NCBI GenBank assembly: GCA_020747015.1
Contig: JAGTJM010000067.1
Coordinates: 1 to 64,000, forward strand
DNA from: Pyrenochaeta sp. MPI-SDFR-AT-0127
Lineage: Eukaryota > Ascomycota > Dothideomycetes > Pleosporales > Cucurbitariaceae
Direction of reading: 5' to 3'
DNA length: 64,000 nucleotides
Notes under the pieces: generated by a model
What the model saw: only the letters and a program-made list of their open reading frames with translations
The model's database searches: none
Told to the model about the DNA's origin: nothing
Made by a program: the position numbers and the translations under genes
In this document: positions 34,874 to 46,613 of the stretch, in pieces
Numbering within the stretch: position 1 is the stretch's first letter
Layout: the number at the start of each line of letters is the position of its first letter

Positions 34874-35227
34874 TGCTATTTAAGCGGATCTAACACAGCC
34901 ACAGCAGAAACCTTCACGATCGCACTAGATTTATTCTACCACGGCTTCTCAAAAAGAACTCAAAACACTAATTTCGTGAAGATAAAAAGTCACAATAGAT
35001 GGACGGCATAGAGTGGGGACCTTGCGGTCGACACAGCTTGAAATCATGTCTACGCACATGGTTGTACTATTCATACAAGAGGTTTTTCTTATTGTAAAGG
35101 CTTTGCGAATGTGGAGTTGGACGATTATGTGGCTGAACAACTGTCTATACGAGAAAACCACGACATACCCTGGCACAGGTCTCAGACAGATGCTAGAGCC
35201 GCATTTCTGCAAAAGATTCAACACACT
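34874..35227. other. Convergent spacer
   Basis: About 350 bp between the ends of the MFS and GH115 genes. Nothing recognised. Confidence 0.5.
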
Positions 35228-38200
35228 TTAACCGACCAACATCGACTCCGGTGGCCCCAAGTAACTCTCCCGTACCCCACCCCTTGTATCTAATACAATC
35301 TTCTCTAGATAAACCTCCGGGCTGTTGACACTCCACCTTACAGTGTGCCTCCCCGCCTCGACTGCTCCAAAACCTACCTTCTTCGTCCAAACCTGATTTG
35401 GTACATCACTCATCCACTCTGGGGGGACATCTCCCGCGTTTTTTGGATCACCAAGCACGCGCGTGAGGTTTTGAGGTGCGCCATCAAGACTCAGTGAAAA
35501 CCTCATCAGCAGGCTTGGATCAGTATCGAGGCAAGCATTGATATATATTGTTGCGTTCAGAGCGGACGTGCGGTTGAATAGGTAGATGTCATACTCAACA
35601 TAAGCAGATGTCGAGGCCGAGAGTGAGGCACGGGAGGCTTTATAGGGGCGCAAAGCCAAGGAACCAGACTCAGTCCGGGTCCCAAGGTATGGAATGGTAG
35701 TAAATTTAACCTTCTCAATCCCTGTAGATTCGGGTGTTGTTGATGAGGAGCGCTGGAAATGTGGAGCTTCAATTGAGATGTATCCCGCTGTTTCGGGGAA
35801 GCCGCGAAAGTTGATAGGTACCTTTTGGTTCACGATCGGGATCCTAATTATATCGAAGTACGGATATGGTGCCGGCTTCGACGTAACACCAACATTGATA
35901 GTACCGTTATAAGCATCAGGCACCTTTTCCCAGTTGACTGATACGCTCAAACGTTGATCGTACTTGTTTTGATCTAATGTTCCAGAACGTGGGGTGATCG
36001 ATATCCAATCAACGGGTATGTCGCCAAGTTCCCAGTCAATCGGTACACGGTAGTCCCCTCGCATGAACAAGTCGACTGTTCTCACGGGAGGTCCATATGG
36101 GTTCAGTGCAGGGAGCGAGGCTGGGTACCCGACTGTTGGCATCGATAGATCAATTGACTCGGCCCATCGGCCTTGGTTTATAGGACTGGTTGAACCCTCG
36201 GCGTATATACCAAGATTACCCAAGGAAAACTGCATATTTTGTCGCAGTTGCACGAATGAAAGATTGGTTGCCATATCTCGCGATGGGTTAGCCCAATTTC
36301 GTGGCTGCTGCGTTACAGCATCAAGCTTGGCTTGTGACATGATGTGTTTCCATTTGCCCTCTAGGAGGGCATCAAACCCTTCTATCAAATCGAAATCGTA
36401 CTCAAAATCTTCTAACACTTGATGCGCAAGCGTATTCGCTGAATTTCGTCGTTCCATGGCATGCTGCTGATTGAACGCTGTGCCGAGATTTACTGCGTAG
36501 TATGTTGCCCCAGACACCAGCGGATAAAAAACAAGCTCGTAAAAGGCAGGCTTGTAGGCTTCTGGAATACCATCGTATAGTGCCTTGGTCTTATCAGCTA
36601 GCTCCGTCCATCGAGCCAACACTCGTTCGGCTTCATGGTAGTTCAACACGGAATATGTTCCTGGGTGAACCATTTCGAACCTTCGCATTCCAATGAGATG
36701 GCTAAATTCCATCAGCAACGCAGCAATAGCTTCTGCATGCTCAGTTCCAAATTCACGTTCTGAGTAGAGCTGGAGATAGGTGGGTATCATAGTGAAGTCG
36801 AACTTCGAAGCATTCCAGGCTAAGTCCATGGCAAACCCGAGTGGGAGCTCCATGGGCTTGATGTCACCAACATTGATGACCCAAATGCGGTTTGCATCGC
36901 GCCAGAACGCCTGTAAGAGCTCCTTCAAAACTTTTGGCTGAAAGAGTCAAAAAGGCCTTACGCAAGTGTAGTAATGAACTGCACTTACCAGATTGTTGCT
37001 GTTTGACCATTTGTAGGACCGTGGACTGCCGAAGTACTCGAAGTGGAAGTAAACCCCAATACCGCCCTCTCTCGAGCTTTCATTCCCCGTTGGAAGCCGC
37101 TGAACCTGGCCATGATTGTCATCCGGCATAATAATTGTCACATCGTCTGGAGGGGTAAGTCCTGCTGCATAGTATGTTGCGACCTCTTTGTAGATCGTCC
37201 AGACCTCTGTATACAAGTAAGCTATTCTAGAAAGTTGAATCATGAGACGGCCTTACGATTTACTTTCTGGTCGCCCAAGACCTTTTTGAAAATTTCCCGT
37301 TCAACTTCAAACACCTCTTTCAGTATATTGACGGCATCATCTCCAACAATGGCACTGTCGCTAGGACCTCTCATGCCCAAAGTTACGTAACTCTCATTGT
37401 TTCCCATTCGGCGGATACCCTCTTCCATAAATTGAGTCACATTCTCTTTATTAAGTCTCCAGTCCCAAGGCCCAGTTTCAGATGCATTCCATTCATTTGT
37501 AGCCCTTTGCATAGGCTCGTGATGGCTGGTAGAGACAACAATTCCGTAGTCATCTGCTAGCTGCATGTTTCCTGGGTCATCCGTGAAGAAGACATTACCA
37601 GGTGGTGGGGTGGAAGATGCCCACATGGCTGGCCATAGATAGTTCGCCTTGAGACGAAGAAGTAAGTCAAAGACGTGAGCATAGAACTCGGTGTTGAGGG
37701 GGTAGTATGACACATTGTGTTGATTTGCCCACCATGTTGTCAATGCTGGTTCTTCATCATTGATAAACAAGCCTCGATACTTGACCGTTGGAGGACCATG
37801 GGTCGTTGTTTTTCGGAGTGCGTAGATAGCAGAATGCTTCTTGGGGGGAACATCCGCGAACCAGTGGTATCTGCCACAACTCGTTAACGCTGAGGCAACT
37901 CTGAAGGCTGCGTCTTACGGAGATTGCCCACTCTGCTCTGCAAGTGTATGAATCCCAAAAATTGTCCCACGTTTGTCACTTCCTACAATGACAAGCGCTT
38001 GTCCCGCCCCTGCAAATGGGTCATCAACAACTGTGGTCTTGAACACCTCCCATTTACCCCTAATGTCTGAGACGTCCAGAACACCACGAGACGAAAGGTG
38101 TCGAATTAGAGTTGAGCTCAGGGACCCAATTATGATCTTAGTTCCCGACGCTAGAGCCGTGGAATTCGCCGACGTAGCATATTCTGCCGTGAAGTTGTGG

Positions 38201-38421
38201 AACACTGGCCTCTTTCCCGTGATGTGTTCGTAATCCAAGACCAGACTCTTCAGTGCAATATGCACGCCCGTAAAATCGCCTTCATCACCCAATACAGCAG
38301 CACCTGCGATGTCGAAAGATCCATTTCCAGCATTATAACTTACGAATTTTTCTTCGAGGAGTGCATTCACTGTACGCTGTAAAAGCGCACATATGGCAAC
38401 GAGCAAGCCAGCAATTAGCAT
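35228..38421 (-). CDS. Secreted xylan alpha-1,2-glucuronidase, GH115
   Basis: Exons 38421-37919, 37870-37257, 37206-36989, 36937-35228; 1014 aa, frame closed. A signal peptide (MLIAGLLVAICALLQRTVNA) leads the chain. Domain A contains GTIFGIHTLAEQSGQSP-YHWFADVPP. The barrel follows with KYRGLFINDEEPAL, KANYLWPAMW, VSTSHHEPM, IIMPDDNHGQ, the YFGSPRSYKW segment and NRIWVINVGDIKPMELP. The C-terminal sandwich fills the last ~400 residues. This order and length are those of GH115 enzymes, which remove (4-O-methyl-)glucuronic acid from internal and terminal xylose of glucuronoxylan. Its promoter carries GGCTAAA and GCGGGG. A sugar porter and a sulfatase follow upstream. Confidence 0.92.
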
Positions 38422-39695
38422 TCTGCAGTCGACGGTAAATACGGAAAACCACGCTGAGCGGGCAGATATTTACATTCATTACCATGACGTCTGTTCGTAG
38501 TGTGATTTTCGTATTGCGGGGAAGACTCAAGATTGACGACGATCATGCCTACGGCTAAATTGCCCACTCCTTCGGATATTGTCTATGGAACAAACATCGC
38601 CAATACTTGGCATTGTCTGAGGCACTACAATGTATATTACCACTCACGATCCGTTTCTGCTACCTCTTCAGCTTCTTCAGTCTAATGTTTCGTACCGACT
38701 TTCTCTTTGGAATTTCGAGATTCAGAATTGTGCGTCACGGAATGGAGATCAACCGTGTTGAGCAGGTCTTTAGCGTTCATACGATGACTGAATAGAGTTT
38801 GAAATTTACCCTCTACTTATTGAACAGCGATCGGCAGTAGTGGAGGAGCACCATGTGAACTGTGGGTAAAGCATGTTTTGTCTGGGCATCGAGCGTGTAT
38901 CTAGCGCGCTTCCCCTTTATCCTACAATATTGTTGTTTACCCGGTTGCGAAGATTACAAACTTCAGTTGATTCAACCACGTTCAAATTGAGACACATGAT
39001 AAATCAAGAGTCAAGTACGGAGCCTTTCAGGGAAGATACAACGGAAAGTCCAATCAGTATCGCTAACAAGGATAGCCTAAAGGTTCGAGTTGATCCACTG
39101 ACTTCATCCTTCCACTTTCTCTAAAGGGAGACCACGGAAAAGAGTGATAGCTGATTTGGTTGAAGATTTCTGACTTTCCAGGAGAGCTAGAGACCGCCAC
39201 CGCAAGTAATTTAGTCGTTATCACTGATCGAAGTAGGTACGGAGAAAGCCGTCAATTCGTCCAATCCTCGAGCTCGTTTTAGTAGAAGCTGGCTCAAATC
39301 TGATATGATTCCCAAAATTTGGCAACCATGAAATGGGGAGGTACCGCACTCGTGTTGGGTCACCGGATTGGCTCGAGCTAGACATAGATATCTACTGCGA
39401 CTCGGAACATATGAAAGTATTTCTAGCTTGAGAACGAAATAATGGTCGAACAATACATTTGTGCATAATGCTTAATTTTGGCTATCACAATAGATACCGA
39501 TATCACTTTTGTAGTTAGAGTTAAACACTGGTGCATTGCAAGCCTGGAACACATTTTGTATCTAAATGAAGAGAGTGATGGACTATAAAAGGGTGTATAA
39601 AGTATTAACATAAAAGCGCTACCTAAAGGCTCGATATGGAAGCAAAACAAGAATCCACACTACCATTCCAAATATGAACTGTAAATCCTAGTTCC
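38422..39695. other. 1.27-kb upstream region of GH115
   Basis: Holds the GH115 promoter and the 3' side of the sugar-porter gene, both minus strand. Short frames only. Regulatory motifs are listed separately. Confidence 0.5.
38516..38559 (-). promoter_or_regulatory. XlnR/Xyr1-type and CreA-type sites upstream of GH115
   Basis: GGCTAAA at 38553-38559 is an exact match to the site bound by the xylanolytic activator XlnR/Xyr1 (GGCTAA[A]), about 130 bp upstream of the GH115 start. GCGGGG at 38516-38521 matches CreA (SYGGRG), ~95 bp upstream. The pair (activator plus glucose repressor) is the usual layout of hemicellulase promoters. Binding is inferred, not shown. Confidence 0.45.
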
Positions 39696-41462
39696 CTATT
39701 GATACTTCTTTGCCTCCTCCTTGAACTTCCTTGCACTTACTTTCTCGTGAAACAAATGATCGAGCGTTGCGGGAGTCATATCTTTAGTCTCCGGAAGTCG
39801 AAAGTATGTCCAGATCACCATGAGAATTGTAAAGATAGCAGCCGGGAATGCTGCTTTGCCCTTCAGATCCCAGCGACTTGGATTCAGCATGTACGGCGAA
39901 ATGGCGGAGTTGACAATAGACAAAACATAATATACGTTACGACCAAGCGCAATAGTCTTGGAACGTAGTTCGGTTGCGCCCACTTCAGATGCAATGGCGT
40001 ACGGAATTGGCCCGATCGTGCTTCCTGAAACAAAGACCGTCAGATGAGCATGGACAGGGAGCGAATGATACTTAAACTTACCATAAATGAAAAACCAGAT
40101 CATGAGGATTGCTGACTGCGCCCATCGTATAGAAGAGTTAGTAGCAGCATCCGGCGCGAACTCGAGAAATGCAATGATCCACATGACGGGAAGCATCAGA
40201 ATGAGACCTGCTAGGTATATCGTCCTACGACCCCATCGGCCCTGCAATACCCATGATAAACAGGTCCCGGCAAACGCCATGCCGAATGTGCCCATTGAGA
40301 GACTGAACGAGTCGCTCGGAGCAAGTCCAGCAAGAGTGAAAAAGTATGTTGTGTAATTCTGAATCACAAAGCCTGGGAGGATCTGCAAGCCCCAAGACAC
40401 CATAGCCACTTCCGTTCTGCGCAAGTTAGTACCTCGAAAGCAATCGATGTACGATCCCCCGACTTTCATGGTTCGCTCCAGATCGATAGTATGTTGCATC
40501 ATGGCTAGCGTATGATCATTGTTGACAGCGCCTGCAGGAGCAGCAACTAGGCGATCAAGTGATGCCTTCGCTTCGGCGGTATAACCATGTCTGACAAGCC
40601 ACCAGGGAGATTCAGGTGCTAAAAAGGTAGCCACGATCAAAAATGGTGGCCAAGCCCATTGAACTGCAAATGGTATTCTGAATGCCCAGTCTGAGCGAAT
40701 ATTCACCACGCCTCGCAGAACACCGCTAGATAGGATTCGTCCCATGACCCAGCATAAGTTGACGTACGTGGTTACATAGCCACGCAAGCGGGTTGGGACG
40801 ACTTCTGCAGCGTATACGGGCGCTGAGGCTGCGAAGATTCCCCAGGTCAAAGCGCTAAAACTTTTGTAAGCATATTCTCCAAAAGGTTGGCTGGCCATGC
40901 GTACCATAGGATCTCCCCGCCAAACAACATCGGCACATCGTGCGCAGTAAATGTGAGTGTAATGAATCCCGTTAAGAACACAAATGCCGCCATCATAACG
41001 TGTCTCGGCCTATATCGCTCTGCAAGCGATCCATTGGCAAACACCCCAATGATTAAACCGCTGAACTGTGCCAGACTCAACGCCAACTGCCACTTTGCAT
41101 CGACTTGGTATGTACCATTTGGTAACCGGAAGCCATATTTTTTGTTGAATTGGGGCAAGGCATAGAAGCCCTTGATGAGTTGGATATCATAAGACTCCAT
41201 GATGTTGGCCATGGCTACCATGAATTAACCCCCGAACAAGACATGATTGTGGGGACTTACAGATTACCACGGACCACAACACAGCCTTGCGGTAATACCA
41301 GAAAGCTTGTCTAGTCGACATTGTCTTCTCTTGCTCGAAGCCAAGCGCAGCATCTGTTCCAATGCTGACTTTGTCCTTGGTCGACTCGACGTCTGTGACT
41401 GTGCCGTGGACATCTTTCGGATCAGAAGAAGCGTCATTACTAACGGATTTGCGGGTCTCCAT
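39696..41462 (-). CDS. Sugar/H+ symporter, MFS sugar-porter family (maltose-permease-like)
   Basis: Exons 41462-41261, 41214-40905, 40854-40082, 40024-39696; 537 aa. The last intron is 57 bp with no stop and so is hidden in an open frame; its GTAAGT..TTTCAG ends and the restored YGSTIGPIPYAI support it. Family marks: ESYDIQLIKGFYALPQF in helix 1, the YAAEVVPTRLRGY signature after helix 4, the PESPWWLVRHG signature after helix 6, and LPETKDMT after helix 12. This fits fungal alpha-glucoside/oligosaccharide porters. It would import sugars released by the neighbouring glycosidase. The start METRKSVS (41462) gives the usual hydrophilic N-terminus. Divergent from the sulfatase. Confidence 0.9.
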
Positions 41463-42082
41463 GGTAGGGTTAGATAACAATACTATATCGTGTGGAGTAG
41501 CATGGAATGGAGGCCATTCGTTCTTAAATGTAAGCCAGTTGCGCGAGTCAAGCCGAGCACGACATTACCAGCCCCGAATCCGAGACCATGCATTCATATG
41601 CCATTCAGGTAAATATTATGTCGTAAATCATTATAAAGATGATGTGCTTAAGAGGCGGGCATTTGAGAAATGGCCATTATTGGGCCTCTAGTTGAGCAGT
41701 CGGTAGTCGGCCGAATAAACTCAGGGAGTGGCAGGTTTAACGCGAGCCGACAGGCGTCGGTTGCCTCTTTAGGACGCCCCGAGAGCCGTAGTCTCCTGCC
41801 GACCCACAATTTTCTCTCGCGACCATTTCCCCGTTTTCATCCCAGCAGTCTGCAATTGCCATTACTGACGGTTCCTAGAAATATGATGCCGTATACTATT
41901 CCGGCACCCGATAGGTCGCCCTGGTTCTCCATCTCCCAGGCGACATATGACCCGTCTTTCACAAGAGGCGACCCACGTTCCTCACTCTGACTCTGATTCC
42001 TACAATCGTTTGTGTATTCATTGCTTTGTGCCCTACCTGTCAAGCCTTATTCTCCTACGATTTCATGGTACTACGCGCCAGA
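41463..42082. other. Shared divergent promoter, sugar porter / sulfatase
   Basis: 620 bp between the two starts. The central part (41700-41810) is GC-richer and dense in CGG/CCG triplets; see the motif entry. No clear TATA box. Confidence 0.55.
41706..41803. promoter_or_regulatory. CCGAC/GTCGG motif group 2, including a perfect dyad
   Basis: GTCGG 41706-41710, CCGAC 41747-41751, GTCGG 41756-41760 and CCGAC 41799-41803. The middle two form a perfect inverted repeat, CCGAC-AGGC-GTCGG. The outer copies lie 36 bp and 38 bp from the dyad, almost symmetric. Such spaced CGG half-sites are typical targets of Zn2Cys6 regulators, two of which are in this block. Four copies in 98 bp is well above the chance rate of about 0.2. 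Confidence 0.5.
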
Positions 42083-43688
42083 ATGGAGACCGATAAGTCT
42101 CCAAATATCCTGTTCATCATGGCGGACGATCACGCTAGCAAGTCCATATCCTGCTATGGTGCCGGTATCAACAATACTCCAAACCTTGATCGAATTGCGA
42201 AAGAAGGCATGCTGTTCAATCATTGTTATGTTACAAACAGCATTTGCACGCCATCACGCGCAGCCATCTTAACCGGAACGCATAACCACGTCAATCTCGT
42301 CATGACGTTGGCTTCCAAGATCAATGAAAGGCTTCCGAATGTCGCAAAGCACCTCCAGTCGGGAGGTTATCAGACGGCGATGGTTGGAAAATGGCATCTT
42401 GGGGAGGGCAAGGGTCATGAGCCAAAAGGGTTTGATTACTGGAGTGTCGTCCCAGGCCAAGGGGAATATTACGATCCGCTATTCAATGAGCCATCCGGGA
42501 CAAAGCGTGTGCCTGGGTATGCGACAGACATTATAACAGATAAGAGTTTAGACTTTATCAAAAACCGAGATAAATCGCGGCCATTCTTCGTGATGTGCCA
42601 TCACAAGGCACCGCATCGTAGTTGGGAGTGCGATCCGAAACACAAACATTTGTACAAGGACCCAGTGAAGATACCCGAGACATTCACAGATGATTACAAG
42701 AACAGAGCGAGGGCCGCTAAGGCTGCCAAAATGCGGATTGCCGACGACATCACCTACCATGATCTTGGCTTGGCACAGCCAGATGGTGGGCGTGAAGTCG
42801 GTGAGAAGCTAATTGATGTCTGGTACTACAGTACGTTCAGTCCATTACCCGTCTCACCCTCATCATAGTCAAACTTACATACTTATATCAGACGACCGCA
42901 AAATCCCAAATCCCGAATATGTCACTAACATGCGTCTCATCGACAAGGACGATGGGACGATATATACGTTTCAGACTCGCGAAGAGCTCGCAGAGTTCAA
43001 GTACCAACGTTATATGCAGCGCTACCTGCGCACCATTCAAAGCATCGACGACAACACGGGCCGTTTACTTGACTACCTTGACGCTGAAGGACTCGCCGAC
43101 AACACTATAGTGATATACACCTCTGACCAAGGCTTCTTCCTAGGTGAGCATGGCTGGTTTGACAAGCGCTTCATGTATGAGGAGAGCTTCCAAATGCCAT
43201 TGCTTATGCGCTGGCCCAGAGAGATCAAACCTGGCTCGGTGTGCAATGACATCGTCAGCAATGTCGATTTCGCGCCCACATGGCTCGATTGCGCTGGCTT
43301 AAGAATCCCGAGCTATATGCAAGGTGTCTCATTTCGAAGTTTGCTTCGAGGCCAAACACCAGCGGAATGGCAGCAAGTCGCGTATCATCGATACTGGATG
43401 CATAATGATGCCATTCACCATGCGTACGCACATTATGGAGTAAGGGATCAACGATATAAATTGATTTATTGGTACAATGAAGATTTTGGTCTTGAGGGTG
43501 CACGCCCGGCAGATGCCGAACATAAGGAATGGGAGTTATTCGACTGCCAAGAAGATCCACTGGAGCTCTTCAATGTGTATGGCGAGGAGGCATATGGACA
43601 TGTTGTGCAACATATGACCAGGTTGCTCGAGGATAAGATGGCCGAAATTGGTGATATACCTGTTCACTCGATGAAGCGCCTGCTATGA
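42083..43688 (+). CDS. Type I sulfatase (family S1), bacterial-like
   Basis: Exons 42083-42830 and 42892-43688 (61-bp intron), 514 aa. The N-terminus NILFIMADDH supplies the metal aspartates. Cys55 in C-T-P-S-R is the residue converted to formylglycine. Further family marks are VGKWHLG, the HHKAPH segment, TSDQGFFLGEHGWFDKR and the late YRYWMH/HYGVRDQRYKLIYW block. Length and motif order resemble bacterial sulfatases acting on uronic-acid glycans more than fungal arylsulfatases. No signal peptide from this ATG or from the in-frame ATG at 42065, so it looks cytosolic, or the true 5' end is missed. It shares a promoter with a sugar porter, which suggests desulfation of imported oligosaccharides. 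Confidence 0.9.
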
Positions 43689-44159
43689 TTGAGCGATCTG
43701 GAGAATGTTTGATCAAGATAGACGCTTACGAGTCTGTGTGATTCTATTATAGCTCCGTCATGAACAAGAGGAAATATATACTCATCTTCGCATTACCAAA
43801 ATTGACCAAATATCAATACTTTGATCTTGCCTCGCGCAGCTGTGCCCCACAATTGAGTGAATTCAGACGAGTGGTTCCTGAGAGTCAGCTACCAATCAAA
43901 GCGAAGGGATACCGATAACCGGCGCATGTCCACTTGTTCCGCCACCCCACATCCAAGCCACTTTGAACTTGCTAGGTAAAGCGCCTATCATCACGAGACA
44001 TAAGCGAAAATGGCGTATGCAATTGCCCGAGGTCTGCGCAGAAGACGAACGCGAATGAGGAGTCGACGAAGCCATTCGTACGATCCAGCATGCATCACTA
44101 CGGAGCTTGTAGGAGTTGCACCCAGCATATCTTAATTGCAAAATACAAAAAATTACGAG
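43689..44159. other. Intergenic spacer
   Basis: About 470 bp: 3' side of the sulfatase and promoter of the second double-cluster regulator. No CCGAC/GTCGG motif found here; nothing else recognised. Confidence 0.5.
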
Positions 44160-46333
44160 ATGCCCGCATGTAGCCAATGTCGACAGAGGAAGGTATGCTG
44201 CGCTCCATCTGCACTCGATATCGATTGACAAAGCATCTGCGCAGGTTCGATGTAGTGGAGGACCAGATAGCTGCGAAGCCTGCACTCGCCTCGGATTCCA
44301 ATGCTCATTGGTCTATCCTACTACGTCTGTCTCTCCTGAAACAGGCGGAAGATCAGATCCTCCTAGGAAGCGAGGGGGAAGGGCTTGCGATTCATGTCAT
44401 GCGCAAAGGGTGCGCTGCGTATCTGAACAAGGAAAAGCAACTTGCCATCGCTGTTGGCAACTCGGAATCACCTGTGTTTATTCGCTTTCAGTGCGTCAGT
44501 ATCGGGTTCAGGAGAGTCGAAGAAGGCAGGCAGATAGCGCCGCCTCATCGCAGTCAAAGACGCCGAGAGAAGTAGACAGTATCGTAAACAGCACCATCCC
44601 TACCTGGGATGATCCTCAGAGTAGCCCAGCTACCTCCGCGTCCGGTGAATTGGATAGGTATGGCTCCTAGATGGGTGACCCATCTCACAATTTTAACCTT
44701 CGCTAGGATCTTGGGCTGCAGCAAGATTGCTGCCAGACGACACATTGAAGCTTATTTTGTACACATACACCCGGTACTTTATTTCAGCTTCCTGCATCGA
44801 GCGGACATCTTACGGCAGTACTCGCTAGGCACTCTTTCCCCTATTCTCTTGCTCGCGATATGTGGAGCAGCTTCACGATTCCTACCCTTTGAACCAGAGT
44901 GTTCGGACATGGCCACATCCTGGATCGAACGGGCTGAGACAATAACGCTGCGGAGCTTGGGGAAAGCAAGTATTTCGAAAATTCAAACACTCATGATACT
45001 GGGCTATAATCGCCGCTGCAACCATCAAAGCAACAAGACATTTTACTTTCTACCGCTTGCAGCGCGAATGGCATACCTCTTGAAACTACATAAGGAAAAC
45101 ATAAAGTTGCCTTTTGTAGAACAGGAGTGTCGCAGGCGGCTCATGTGGTGCATCTTCACCGTGGACAGATTTGCTGCTGGTGGCGTGCCAGAGTATATAA
45201 CCTTACCAGTGGCCGGATTGAACATTCAATTGCCGTGTCAAGAACGCAACTTCGAAACAGATGTTCCTGTCCGGACAGGAAATCTTCTTGATCATACTAG
45301 TTCAACATCTGAACTATCGCTTTCAGCACTCTCCCTTCGCCTGTTCCACGTCCGCAACCAAGTGCTGCAATATACAAAGGCGCTCCTGGAAACAGCAACC
45401 AGCCCGGAACAATCCATCGTACAATTCAATGCATTCGAAGCTGATTTCCGGCGCATTCATGGTTCTCTTCCGGAAGAACTTCATTTCAGCGCGCGCGCAG
45501 TCCATCTCCGTGCTTTCTCTCCTGAGCGAAACACGTTCATTATCTTCCATATTTTCTTCCACCACTGTCACTGCGAGCTATACCGTCTCCTCAACCCAGG
45601 CTACCGCGAAGCTCTCCCTGAAGCTGTCATACTCGCCACTTCCCCAGACCTCGTTGCATACGCGCAGTCGCAATGCCTCAAGCATGCCGTCGCAATAGGG
45701 GACATAATCAAATCAACATACCAGCCCGGCACCGACGATCTCTACACCAGCGACGTTGGGATATTCGTGCTACTATACCAGGCATCCTGTGCTATCCTGT
45801 ACGCCTGCCACCGCGACAGTCCTGCCTTCACAATGAGTCCTGATATCGCGCGGGGCTATTTCAGCGTCTTTATCGCGGTGCTGACCGGGCTCACACGCTA
45901 CTTTCCGAAATTTGCAATCTACGTGGATGACATACGCAATATGCTGCGCAGTATTGATGACCCTGGTGCTCCTCTTCCGCGCCAGAAAGCGCCTCCCGAT
46001 GTGGATTTTCGAGCACGTCCGGTACCGAGCGATGATTCTGAAGAGGATGAGTCGGCGACAATCGTAAAAAATACAACTCTTACTTCCCCAGCTTCAGCGT
46101 TTACTTCAATGGATCGCACTCTCCAGCCAGATACAGGAATTACAATGGTCCCGGCTGCTATGATTGATGAGTCCATGCAAACCCACCTGGACCCCAATGT
46201 ACCTCCCACCGAGCCGGATTCTCTCTGGCCGTATCTTGAAGCTACGGAATATGGATTGGATGGCATGATTGATCCGGATCAAGCATTGCTATGGAATTGG
46301 GCAGATGCTCTTGGCTCAACATTTGTTAGCTGA
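44160..46333 (+). CDS. Second transcription factor with two tandem Zn2Cys6 clusters
   Basis: Exons 44160-44192, 44245-44657 and 44707-46333; 690 aa. The first exon is only 33 nt and encodes MPACSQCRQRK. Intron 1 splits cluster 1: C4-x2-C7-x6-C14-x6-C21-x2-C24-x6-C31. Cluster 2 is C59-x2-C62-x6-C69-x8-C78-x2-C81-x6-C88, introduced by PPRKRGGRA. The fungal middle homology region (YFVHIHPVLYFSFLHRADIL) starts near 165 and includes RRRLMWCIFTVDRF. The C-terminal ~130 residues are acidic and Pro/Ser/Thr-rich, as in activation domains. It is the last gene of the glucuronidase-porter-sulfatase block and a natural candidate for its pathway regulator. Confidence 0.85.
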
Positions 46334-46613
46334 GTTATCCTATTTGTATTCATTGATGAGAATAATGAAGTCGTGTACCATGTTGTGCAATGCCTCCATG
46401 ACATGATGATGAAAGGTCCATACAAAAGCCAAATTTCACTTTGGCACGCCCATGTTAATAATCATGAAGACATCCAGGCTATGCAAATATGCAATCAACC
46501 AGCATCGCAAACGCCGACGATGTCCAAACACCCATTCATGCTCTGACGTCACCAAGCTGATAGTGACATGTCTCGCCATCCTACTTACAGTTCCCTTTAG
46601 TGGGATAAGTCTG

